DNA from: Fulvimarina sp040239565
GTDB lineage: Bacteria > Pseudomonadota > Alphaproteobacteria > Rhizobiales > Rhizobiaceae
Direction: 5' to 3'
Length of the DNA stretch: 64,000 bases
Assembly (NCBI RefSeq): GCF_040239565.1
Contig: NZ_JBEHWS010000012.1
Span: forward strand, 62,001 to 126,000
Shown in pieces: positions 57,017-64,000 of the stretch. Both the position numbers and the translations under genes were made by a program. Below the pieces are notes generated by a model. That model was not told the DNA's origin. It saw nothing but the letters and a program-made list of their open reading frames with translations, and did no database searches. Every line of letters begins with the position of its first letter. The stretch's first letter is position 1.

Positions 57017-57825
57017 CCGACTCCCAACTGGCCGAACGGCCGATCACCGCACATTACGAAGGCGGGCGTCTCAAATTCAGGATAAGGCCGCTCTTCGTCG
57101 AGGCGCTGGCTGTCTTTTCCGTCATCGGTCTCGCTCTCGCAGCCACCGCGCCCCTTGCCATGCATTTTGCCGGTTCCGACTGGCGCTTCGTGACGGTCTC
57201 GATCACGGTCTATCTCGGGATCGCGGCACTGGCCGCTGCCGGCCTGCGAAACCATCCGCATGAGCGGTTCGGCGCAGCAAACATGATAACAGGCGTTCGG
57301 GCAGCTCTGACGGCGATCGTCGCGGCATTCCTCATTGAAGCCAGTCGGCTCGGCTACGAAGGCGAAACGGCGCTCTCCTGGGCTGTGGCCGGGATTGCCA
57401 CGCTTGCGCTCCTTCTCGATGGCGTAGACGGCTATGCCGCACGGCGAAACGGGACACAGTCGAGCTTCGGTCAGCGCTTCGACATGGAAGTCGACGCCCT
57501 GCTCATCCTCCTTCTCTCCGTGCTCGCCTTTGTCTCCGGCAAGGCAGGTGCGTTCGTGATCCTGCTCGGAGCGATGCGCTATGCCTATCTCGCAATCCAT
57601 ACGCTGTTCCCACGCCTTCCGAACGCGCTCGCGCCGAGCTTTGCGCGCAAGGCGGTCTGCGTAGTCCAGGTATCGGCGCTCTGTATCATGGCCACGCCCC
57701 TCGTAACGCCGCCTGAATCGAACCTGGTCGCGCTTGGCGCCCTCGCCTTTCTGATCTGGTCGTTCGGCCGCGATCTCCTGTCGCAGGTTCGACAGTATCC
57801 GCTCCGCAACCGCGGACGTCGATAA
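57013..57825 (+). CDS. CDP-alcohol phosphatidyltransferase family protein
   Basis: A 270-residue membrane enzyme. The active-site signature D-x2-DG-x2-AR-x8-G-x3-D-x3-D is complete in DGVDGYAARRNGTQSSFGQR and the FDMEVD that follows, near residue 135. Hydrophobic segments before and after give about six helices. It would transfer a phosphatidyl or other CDP-linked group to a small alcohol. It starts at a GTG inside the ribA stop codon and overlaps the following methyltransferase gene by one base (TAATG), so the three are co-translated. The acceptor alcohol is unknown. Confidence 0.9.
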   Translation: MTDSQLAERPITAHYEGGRLKFRIRPLFVEALAVFSVIGLALAATAPLAMHFAGSDWRFVTVSITVYLGIAALAAAGLRNHPHERFGAANMITGVRAALTAIVAAFLIEASRLGYEGETALSWAVAGIATLALLLDGVDGYAARRNGTQSSFGQRFDMEVDALLILLLSVLAFVSGKAGAFVILLGAMRYAYLAIHTLFPRLPNALAPSFARKAVCVVQVSALCIMATPLVTPPESNLVALGALAFLIWSFGRDLLSQVRQYPLRNRGRR

Positions 57826-58592
57826 TGTCCAATCTCGCGGCCCGCCTCGGCCTGGTCCAGTCGCTGTTGGTCTATCACGGCCAGCCCTGGCGCGTGATCC
57901 CCTTGCGCCGATTCATGCAAGCGCTCGTTCGCCCCGGTTCGCTCGCTTTCGATATCGGCGCCCATGCGGGCAATCGCTCGCTTGCTCTTGCGAAAGCCGG
58001 CGCGAGGGTTATCGCCCTTGAGCCGCAACCGGCTTTCGCCGGCATTCTCGATCGGGTCGCGCGCGGCCGCGCGATTACCGTGCGCCGCGAGGCGGCAGGC
58101 CGTGAAGCGGGCATAGCCCAATTGAGCATCTCGCGGCGCCACCCGACTTTATCGACGACAGTTACGGGTTGGCCTGAACGGCTTGGTTCAGCGCCCGGTT
58201 TCGAACGCGTCGCCTGGGACGAGATGATCGAAGTTCCGGTCGTCACCCTCGACATGCTGATCGCAGAACACGGCGTGCCGGACTTTACCAAGATCGATGT
58301 CGAGGGAAGCGAAGCCGATATCCTCGACGGGCTGTCTCAGCCGCTTCCACTGGTTGCTTTCGAATATCTTCCCGCGGCGATGGATATCGCCACGCGCTGC
58401 CTCGACAGGCTCGCCGACCTCGGCGCCTATGAGTGCAATCTCGTCATCGGCGAAACGCAGCATTTCGCGCGCACAGACTGGATACCGCTTCCCGCTTTCC
58501 GCGATATTCTCGCGGAGGCCAGCCGGTCAGGCGCTTCTGGCGATGTCTATGCCCGGCTTTCCTCTTCCGAAGCGCGCGGCAATTCGAGGTGA
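57825..58592 (+). CDS. FkbM-family methyltransferase
   Basis: A 255-residue SAM-dependent methyltransferase of the FkbM type, which O-methylates sugars and small molecules. LAFDIGAHAGNRSLALAKAG is the SAM-binding motif near residue 40; VIALEPQPAFAGIL and VTLDMLIAEHGVPDFTKIDVEGSEADIL are typical. It ends the ribA operon. Together with the minus-strand methyltransferase this gives two methylation steps in the cluster. Confidence 0.86.
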   Translation: MSNLAARLGLVQSLLVYHGQPWRVIPLRRFMQALVRPGSLAFDIGAHAGNRSLALAKAGARVIALEPQPAFAGILDRVARGRAITVRREAAGREAGIAQLSISRRHPTLSTTVTGWPERLGSAPGFERVAWDEMIEVPVVTLDMLIAEHGVPDFTKIDVEGSEADILDGLSQPLPLVAFEYLPAAMDIATRCLDRLADLGAYECNLVIGETQHFARTDWIPLPAFRDILAEASRSGASGDVYARLSSSEARGNSR

Positions 58593-58603
58593 GACGAAGT
58601 TTC

Positions 58604-59548
58604 TTACGACGTCCGTCGTTCGAGCCATCGCGGCAGCGTGAAATCGAAGGCGAAAAGGCCCGGCAGGGCACCCACCGTCGAAACGAGGCCGTAGAGCACA
58701 CTCGCGGCAATGCCGACGCTCGGCGCATAACCCGCAAGCGGCCACAAGGCTGCGGCCGCGGCCTCCCGCACCCCCCAGCCACCGACCGAGATCGGCACGA
58801 TCATCGTAAGAAGGACCGGCGGAACGAAGAGAAGTACCTGATAGAGATCGAGCGGCGCGCCCACAGCGAAACTCGCGAGGGCGAAGACGGCGAGATAGGC
58901 TGCGACAAGCGCGAAAGAAAGGATCAGCTGATACACCGCCTGCCTCGGCTGCAGAAAGGCGAGACGCAGCGCGACCCAGAAACGCTGGATCGCCTTGCGG
59001 ACACGTCCCCGCATCAGCATCGCAGCTACGATCGACGCAACAACGAACGCCACCACAATCAGCGCGATCGTCTTCACGCCGATCACCGCCTCGTCCGGCG
59101 CGCTTTCGCCGTTCACAGCCCAGAGCACCAGACCAGCCGCGGCAATCGCAGCAAACGCAAGCTGTCCGGAAGCCCGTTCGAGGATGACGGCATGGGCGGA
59201 GCGTTCCCAATCGCCCTCCCCGTTCTGGTCGTGACGATTGCGCGCGATTCGCACAACGTCACCGGAAACGCCGCCGGGAAGAACAAGGTTGAGGAGAGAG
59301 GCACCATAATATTCGCGAACAGCTCGCTTCAGGCCGAGAGGTTGGCCGAGGCTTACGGCGGTGAGGCGCCAGCGGATTGCCGCGAGAACGATCTGGACCT
59401 GTACCAGCACCAGCGCGGCGATCAGCGGGAGCTGAGAAGCATCTGTAACGAGATCGAACGCCTTGCCGAAATCGACGACCGCCAGCAGCCCCGCGAACAA
59501 TGCGAGCGGCACGAGGATACGCAAAAGGACGAGCGGTCGGAATTGCAA
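58604..59548 (-). CDS. Lysylphosphatidylglycerol synthase transmembrane region-type protein (UPF0104)
   Basis: A 314-residue membrane protein with eight or so helices. VREYYGASLLNLVLPGGVSG and RSAHAVILERASGQLAF are typical of the COG0392/YbhN flippase-like region that in some bacteria moves lipids or sugars across the membrane; MIVPISVGGWGVREAAAAA near residue 245 is also conserved. The start is TTG. It is convergent with the FkbM gene (11 bases apart) and divergent from the phosphoglycerol-transferase-like gene. It may translocate a lipid-linked product. Confidence 0.85.
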   Translation of the reverse strand: MQFRPLVLLRILVPLALFAGLLAVVDFGKAFDLVTDASQLPLIAALVLVQVQIVLAAIRWRLTAVSLGQPLGLKRAVREYYGASLLNLVLPGGVSGDVVRIARNRHDQNGEGDWERSAHAVILERASGQLAFAAIAAAGLVLWAVNGESAPDEAVIGVKTIALIVVAFVVASIVAAMLMRGRVRKAIQRFWVALRLAFLQPRQAVYQLILSFALVAAYLAVFALASFAVGAPLDLYQVLLFVPPVLLTMIVPISVGGWGVREAAAAALWPLAGYAPSVGIAASVLYGLVSTVGALPGLFAFDFTLPRWLERRTS

Positions 59549-59682
59549 GTTGACGGGTCTTTCAGGTCGAAACGGCGCCAGAAGCCCAAGCTTTCAGGCA
59601 TGGGGCGGCTCGGTTGCCGAGAGATCGCCACGAATAGAGGCGATGGCAAGGCCGATAGAGGCACGATGAGAGAGAAAGCGGC

Positions 59683-61377
59683 TTGAAGACGCGAGCTGTC
59701 GGCACATCCAATGCACCGCAAAAGAGCGGCCGTCGCGGCAATTGCGCCCTTCGCTTCGCCGCCGGCTGTCTTCTGCTTGCGGCGATCCTCCTCCTGCCAG
59801 ACCGGCCCTCGCAACTGCCGATTCCGGCTGAGATCGCCTTTCCCATCGAGCTTCTTGTTGCGATGGGAGTGCTGCTTCTCGCCCGCGGCTGGCTCTTCCG
59901 GCTGCTTCTGACGGTGATCGCGGCTGCCTCGGGCGCACTTCTGTTCCTGAAGCTTGCTGATCTCGGCACCTACACGGCGTTCGGACGGCCGTTCAATCCG
60001 CTGCTCGATATGATCATCCTGCGCGACGGCTGGAACCTCCTCACCGGTACCGTCGGCCTTGCCGAGGCGCTCGCCGTCATCATCGCCTCGCTCGCTGCCT
60101 GGGCGGCAATCATCCTGCTTCTCGCCTATTGCCTCGCAGGAGCCGCTCGGCTCGTTTCCCAGCGCGCCAGGATCATCGGCGCGATCGCTATCGCTCTTGC
60201 CGCTGCCGGCTCCTTGCTCGCCATGACGACAGGCGAGAGCGGCAGCGGTGCGAAGCTCTTCGCTGCAAACAATGCGCGCTTCGCGACCGAACGCATCGCG
60301 CTGATCCGGAAATCTTCCAAAGACCTCCTCGCCTTTCAGGACGCTCTCGAAGCCGATCCGCTGGACGACATCGTCAGCGAGTCTCTGTTCGCGGCGCTCG
60401 AAGGCCGGGACGTCTATGTCCTCTTCGTCGAGTCCTATGGCCGAACGGTTCTGTCCGATCCAGATTACCGCGCCTTGATCGCGCCTCGCCTTCAATCGGT
60501 CGAGGGTGCCCTCGCCTCGGCAGGCTATAGCGCGCGCTCCGGCTGGCTCACCTCACCAACGGTCGGCGGCCAGAGCTGGCTCGCCCATGGCGCCTTTCTT
60601 TCCGGCCTGCCGACAACGGACCAGAACAGATACGACCTGATGATCGCGAGCGAGCGCAAGAGCCTCAACACGCTCTTTCGCGAGAATGGCTGGCGGACGG
60701 TCGCCGTCATGCCGGCGATCACCATGGATTGGCCGGAGGGAGGCTATTACGGTTACGACGCCATCTACGCTGCCGACGACCTCGGCTACGAAGGCCTGCC
60801 ATTCAACTGGGTGACAATGCCTGATCAGTTCACGTTGACGGCAGCACGGCGCATAGCGGAAACCTCCGATAGGCCTGTCATGTCGGAAATCGCCCTCATC
60901 TCGAGCCACGCACCATGGACGCCGATCGCCGATCTCGTGCCTTGGGAAGATGTCGGCGACGGCCGGATCTTCGATAAACAGGCGACGTCCGGCGAGCCGC
61001 CCTCGGTCGTCTGGTCGGAGCCCGAAAGCATCCGCGACCACTTTATCCGTTCGATCGATTATTCCCTGGAGACCATCGGCTCGTTCATCGAGGAATTCGG
61101 CGACGACGCAGTCTTCATCGTACTCGGAGATCATCAGCCCGCACGCCTGCTGACGGGCGATGATGCGCCTCGCGACGTGCCGTTTCACGTCATCTCCAAC
61201 GATACCGAGATCCTTGCGCGCTTCGACGATCTCGGCCTGATCGAAAGCATGATCCCGGATGAAAGCACGGCATCGATACCGATGTGGAACATGCGTGAAT
61301 TGATGGTCCGCGCAATGCGGGAGAAGTCTGGCACTGACGGTTCAGCCGGACATACGATCGCGGAGCAAAGCGGGTAG
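59683..61377 (+). CDS. LtaS/phosphoglycerol transferase-type membrane sulfatase-fold enzyme
   Basis: A 564-residue protein. Five N-terminal membrane helices (about 20-190) carry a periplasmic alkaline-phosphatase/sulfatase domain. VYVLFVESYGRTVL near residue 245 has the metal-binding Glu, SPTVGGQSWLAHGAFLSGLP near 288 holds the nucleophile region, and VLGDHQPARL near 480 binds the second metal. The best-known members move phosphoglycerol from phosphatidylglycerol onto a glycan or lipid. It starts at TTG. Its place beside a flippase-like protein and a CDP-alcohol phosphatidyltransferase supports a role in modifying a membrane-linked product. Confidence 0.87.
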   Translation: MKTRAVGTSNAPQKSGRRGNCALRFAAGCLLLAAILLLPDRPSQLPIPAEIAFPIELLVAMGVLLLARGWLFRLLLTVIAAASGALLFLKLADLGTYTAFGRPFNPLLDMIILRDGWNLLTGTVGLAEALAVIIASLAAWAAIILLLAYCLAGAARLVSQRARIIGAIAIALAAAGSLLAMTTGESGSGAKLFAANNARFATERIALIRKSSKDLLAFQDALEADPLDDIVSESLFAALEGRDVYVLFVESYGRTVLSDPDYRALIAPRLQSVEGALASAGYSARSGWLTSPTVGGQSWLAHGAFLSGLPTTDQNRYDLMIASERKSLNTLFRENGWRTVAVMPAITMDWPEGGYYGYDAIYAADDLGYEGLPFNWVTMPDQFTLTAARRIAETSDRPVMSEIALISSHAPWTPIADLVPWEDVGDGRIFDKQATSGEPPSVVWSEPESIRDHFIRSIDYSLETIGSFIEEFGDDAVFIVLGDHQPARLLTGDDAPRDVPFHVISNDTEILARFDDLGLIESMIPDESTASIPMWNMRELMVRAMREKSGTDGSAGHTIAEQSG

Positions 61378-61673
61378 CAGTGCCTGTGCGTCAAATGAAG
61401 ACGCAGGCTCAGTCGCACTGGAGATCGCGCCCGCTGGCGACCGCCAGATGGTGCGTTTGCTGGTGCATGCCCACAGTCGTGATACCGATGAAATCGAGCG
61501 CCCGAACGCGGTGCGGATTGGCACCCGTCATGATGAGGGCCGATAGCTTCGGTTGCGAAACAGGCCATCTTGGAGCGAAACGCGAACTCACGCGCCGCCA
61601 ACGCAGCTGCCTGTCACATCAGCGCGTTGGGATTTGAGGTCCGCTTCCGAAACGGAGCGGCTCGATCAGCCCG
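61378..61673. other. Stretch without a supported gene
   Basis: The minus strand carries a short frame at 61409-61591 with SALIMTGANPHRVRALDFIGIT and a few more residues, but no start site or family can be given. It could be non-coding. Nothing else is seen. Confidence 0.35.
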
Positions 61674-61814
61674 TCAGAAAACGTTGTCACCGAACATGTT
61701 GACTGCGGTCATGGCAACAAACGCGAGAACAAGGGCGGCCACGAGAACATAGAGCACGTTGCGCCGCTGATTGCCCTGCCGGCTATCGCGACTGTCAAAT
61801 TCATTCCTCGGCAT
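61674..61814 (-). CDS. 46-residue membrane protein
   Basis: A short gene of 46 codons: PRNEFDSRDSRQGNQRRNVL, then one transmembrane helix YVLVAALVLAFVAMTAV and NMFGDNVF before the stop. GGAGA lies 7 bases before the ATG. The hydrophilic Arg/Gln-rich N-terminus and single helix resemble small stress-related membrane proteins. It is transcribed away from the DUF2252 gene. Function unknown. Confidence 0.6.
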   Translation of the reverse strand: MPRNEFDSRDSRQGNQRRNVLYVLVAALVLAFVAMTAVNMFGDNVF

Positions 61815-62058
61815 CAAATCTCTCCGGTGCACAGCAACTCGATCATAAGGATATCATAGCATAGTCGGCTCGGCACAATCCTTACGCGCAAAATAGCCGC
61901 TTCTCGAAGCCATTTTTGGCGGCTTCTCGCTGCGGCGCAGGGATCTTGAATCAATCGCTCAATTCCGACCATCGGCATCAAACCGGTGCAAACATCCTTG
62001 ACGGAACGGCAATTGGTGGGCCGCGTTGCTCCTCTGACCCGACAAGGAAAATTGCGCC

Positions 62059-63483
62059 ATGAGCGAGCGACAGAAAAAGTCGACGACGAAGACGGAAACG
62101 AAGTTGGACGCGTCCGAGATATCCCGAAAGGCGAGTGGGAAAGTCGAAGCTTTTCGTGATCTTTGCCACCGGATCACGTCCGGCGAACAGATAGTCCCGC
62201 CGGTCCTTTTGAGGGGACAGGCCCGCCGCGAGCATGTTCGCTCGACCCTTCGGGAAGATCATGCCCAGCGGATCGAACAGCGCAGCCAAGGCGCGCAGGT
62301 GAAATTCGACGAGCTTGCCGGCGACTTCTTCAAGTTCTTTCGTGGCACAGCCCTTCTGTTTTACCGCGACATGGTGGGACAGGACTCGCACATGCCCTCC
62401 GTCATGGCGCTGGGCGATGTGCACCCGGAGAATTTCGGCGTCATGCCGGACGAACACGGCGCACCCATTTTCGGTGTCAACGATTTCGACGAGACGATCT
62501 ACGCGCCCTTCACATGGGACCTGAAGCGTGGTGCCGTCGGCTTCTGGATCGGCGCGCGCGAGGCGGGAGGCCTCAGTCGCAAGAAGCGGCGCAAGGTCGT
62601 GAAGAAATTTGTGAAGGGCTATCTCGAAGCGATGGCGGCCTATGCCGAGCACGCCACCGAGAAGAACGACAGTTACCGGATGGACAATTCACCCAAGGTG
62701 ATCCAGCGCCTCTTCGAAGAAGCCTGGGAAGAGCGGAAGGAGTGGCTCTGGGACGACTACCTCAAGGAATCGGGCCGGGGCTTCCGCGCCAGTGACGAGC
62801 TTCAGCCGATCTCCGGCGAGATCGAGAAATTCCAGAAGGCGATCAACGATCTGGCGGAGCGGAACGGCTTTGCCGAGCTCGACCGCGTCGGAGAGTTGAG
62901 GGTCAAGGATGTCTGCATGCGCCATGGCCAGGGAACGGCCTCGCTGGGCCTGCCGCGCTATTACATTCTCATCGAAGGCCCTTCCAAGGACGCGACCGAC
63001 GATCTCATCATCGAGTTCAAGCGTGCCCGGAAATCGGCTCTCGACGGTTTGGCGCCGCCAACCCAGTTCAGCGCCGGCGACAAGGCCGATCGCATCGCCC
63101 ATGGACAGGCCGTGCAGCTTGCCCACGGCGACGTCTTTTACGGCGATGTCGAAATCGATGGGACGAGCTTCATGAGCCGCGAGCGCGCGCCGTTCCGCGA
63201 CGATATCGACCTCGACGAGCTGAGCTTCGGCACCTGGAAGGACTATGCTCGCACCTGCGGTGCGGCGTTGGCACAGGCTCACGCCCTCTCCGACGATCTC
63301 GGCCAGATCGACTACGACGTCGAACCCTCAATCATCGCGGCGGCAAGTCCCCATGCGCTTTTCAAGGCCGATCTTGTCCGGTGGTCGGAAGAAGCGGCCG
63401 ACAGGCTCGAAGCTGACCACAAATTCTTTCGCAAAGACCACGCCATGGGCGCATTCGACAATGTCGACATGGTCTATCGCTGA
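62059..63483 (+). CDS. DUF2252 family protein
   Basis: A 474-residue soluble protein of the DUF2252 family, related to the protein-kinase-like superfamily. FFKFFRGTALLFYRDMVGQD near residue 95, GDVHPENFGVMPDEHGAPIFGVNDFDET (metal- and nucleotide-binding-like, near 115-142) and RGAVGFWIGAREAGG are the family motifs. Near the end is LAHGDVFYGDVE. The function of the family is not established; its kinase-like motifs suggest phosphotransfer to a small molecule. Its start MSERQKKSTTKTETK is highly charged. It is followed by an insertion sequence. Confidence 0.85.
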   Translation: MSERQKKSTTKTETKLDASEISRKASGKVEAFRDLCHRITSGEQIVPPVLLRGQARREHVRSTLREDHAQRIEQRSQGAQVKFDELAGDFFKFFRGTALLFYRDMVGQDSHMPSVMALGDVHPENFGVMPDEHGAPIFGVNDFDETIYAPFTWDLKRGAVGFWIGAREAGGLSRKKRRKVVKKFVKGYLEAMAAYAEHATEKNDSYRMDNSPKVIQRLFEEAWEERKEWLWDDYLKESGRGFRASDELQPISGEIEKFQKAINDLAERNGFAELDRVGELRVKDVCMRHGQGTASLGLPRYYILIEGPSKDATDDLIIEFKRARKSALDGLAPPTQFSAGDKADRIAHGQAVQLAHGDVFYGDVEIDGTSFMSRERAPFRDDIDLDELSFGTWKDYARTCGAALAQAHALSDDLGQIDYDVEPSIIAAASPHALFKADLVRWSEEAADRLEADHKFFRKDHAMGAFDNVDMVYR

Positions 63484-64000
63484 ACGCAGCTGGACGTCTC
63501 CGGAAACTGGAGTTTTTGGCGGTGATCTGATTCACTGACGTCGTGGTGGTCGGGAGGATCGGATGCCGGGTCAGTTTGGATTTTGGGATGTTTCGGATCG
63601 GCTGTCTCAGCTCTCCAAACAGGGCGATCCGCTCGAGAAGCTTGCGGCGACGGTGGATTTCGAGATGTTCCGATCCGAACTGCTCAAGGCGATCCCACGC
63701 GGCGAGCGCAGCAAAGGCGGCAGACCGCCTTTCGATCCGGTTCTGAAGTTCAGGATGCTGGTGCTTCAAGCGCTGAACGGTCTCTCGCTCGAACAGACCG
63801 AGTTCCTGGTGAAGGACCGGCTGAGCTGGATGCGGTTCTGCGGTTTGGGTCCCGGTGACGCTGTCCCCGACGCCAACACCCTGTGGGACTTTCGCGAGGC
63901 TCTGATCGCCGCCGATGCGCTCGATGCCATCTTTGCCCGCCTCGATCGGGCGATCACCGAGGCCGGCTATTTGCCGATGTCCGGGCAGATCATCGATGCC
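63484..64000 (+). mobile_element. Left part of an IS5-family insertion sequence (window-truncated)
   Basis: The region right of the DUF2252 stop contains the start of an IS5-family transposase at 63563 and continues beyond the window. The left inverted repeat should lie between 63484 and 63562, but it cannot be placed without the right end. Confidence 0.75.
63563..64000 (+). CDS. IS5-family transposase (partial)
   Basis: The frame opens at an ATG with GGGAGGATC in front and stays open to the window end, giving at least 146 residues. It begins PGQFGFWDVSDRLSQLSKQG, with LEKLAATVDFEMFRSEL, then KGGRPPFDPVLKFRMLVLQAL and EQTEFLVKDRLSWMRFCGL, all typical of the N-terminal domain of IS5-group DDE transposases. 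VPDANTLWDFREAL and MSGQIIDA near the end lead into the catalytic domain, which lies outside the window. Confidence 0.9.
   Translation, partial: MPGQFGFWDVSDRLSQLSKQGDPLEKLAATVDFEMFRSELLKAIPRGERSKGGRPPFDPVLKFRMLVLQALNGLSLEQTEFLVKDRLSWMRFCGLGPGDAVPDANTLWDFREALIAADALDAIFARLDRAITEAGYLPMSGQIIDA

Noticed and set aside
61409..61591. Minus-strand frame with a STAS-like ending
   Set aside because: Only a few residues resemble anything; no start site and the frame is short.

Overview
The window looks like about 64 kb of chromosome from a GC-rich alphaproteobacterium, most likely of the order Hyphomicrobiales (Rhizobiales). The evidence is a fused-order petA-petB-petC bc1 operon, a GapR (DUF2312) protein, a thiC-thiO-thiS-thiG-thiE operon behind a TPP riboswitch, a cspA/rpsU pair, DUF1036, DUF1244 and DUF1344 proteins, a rhizobial-type BluB, and many GTG/TTG starts. 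The genus cannot be fixed from the sequence alone. Most of the window is single-copy housekeeping sequence with short operons on both strands.

Layout. 1-4200: right end of a polysaccharide cluster (three glycosyltransferases and a UDP-uronate epimerase). 4400-9900: tuf, pyk, a DUF1036 protein, DUF1244, gapR and ychF. 9900-10900: a gene-poor kilobase with a penicillin-binding-protein remnant and a long perfect inverted repeat. 10900-14200: CocE-type hydrolase plus ATP-grasp ligase. 14270-18880: thiamine operon with riboswitch. 18950-22000: Lrp regulator, LysE exporter, a flavin/pyridoxamine oxidase-fold protein and a MaoC pair. 22000-28500: bluB, apt, a haem monooxygenase-like protein, cytochrome bc1, azlCD and a secreted protein. 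28750-39700: tRNA-Phe, fasciclin protein, gyrB, P450, cspA, rpsU, glmS, glmU, ccdA. 39885-41876: tRNA-Lys followed by a 1.9-kb island bounded by a 35-bp repeat of the tRNA 3' end. 42000-51300: small membrane/secreted proteins, a Tpa-like aminotransferase, a LysE exporter and a complete LacI-controlled sugar/polyol ABC transporter. 51880-61380: cytochrome b561 followed by the most unusual block. 61670-64000: a tiny membrane protein, a DUF2252 protein and the left part of an IS5-family element.

Two regions deserve attention. First, 52460-58592 holds two divergent, tightly overlapping operons: methyltransferase, glycosyltransferase, a 6-pyruvoyl-tetrahydropterin-synthase-fold protein and a zinc-less medium-chain dehydrogenase on one side, and a RibA-type GTP cyclohydrolase II with a non-standard N-terminal half, a CDP-alcohol phosphatidyltransferase and an FkbM-like methyltransferase on the other. 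A flippase-like and an LtaS-like membrane phosphotransferase follow. The pterin-fold protein has lost the catalytic Cys, one zinc His and the Asp-His pair of its family, so it probably does something else. The divergent promoter region contains a run of ten G residues, a possible slippage switch. Together this could be an undescribed pathway that turns a GTP-derived heterocycle into a glycosylated, methylated or lipid-linked product; that is inference.

Second, the tRNA-Lys island carries no visible integrase. It does contain a run of closely spaced perfect inverted repeats, a hairpin with a nine-G loop, three copies of GCGACATG beside the left attachment repeat, and several short unrecognised genes, one of which reads across the right attachment repeat.
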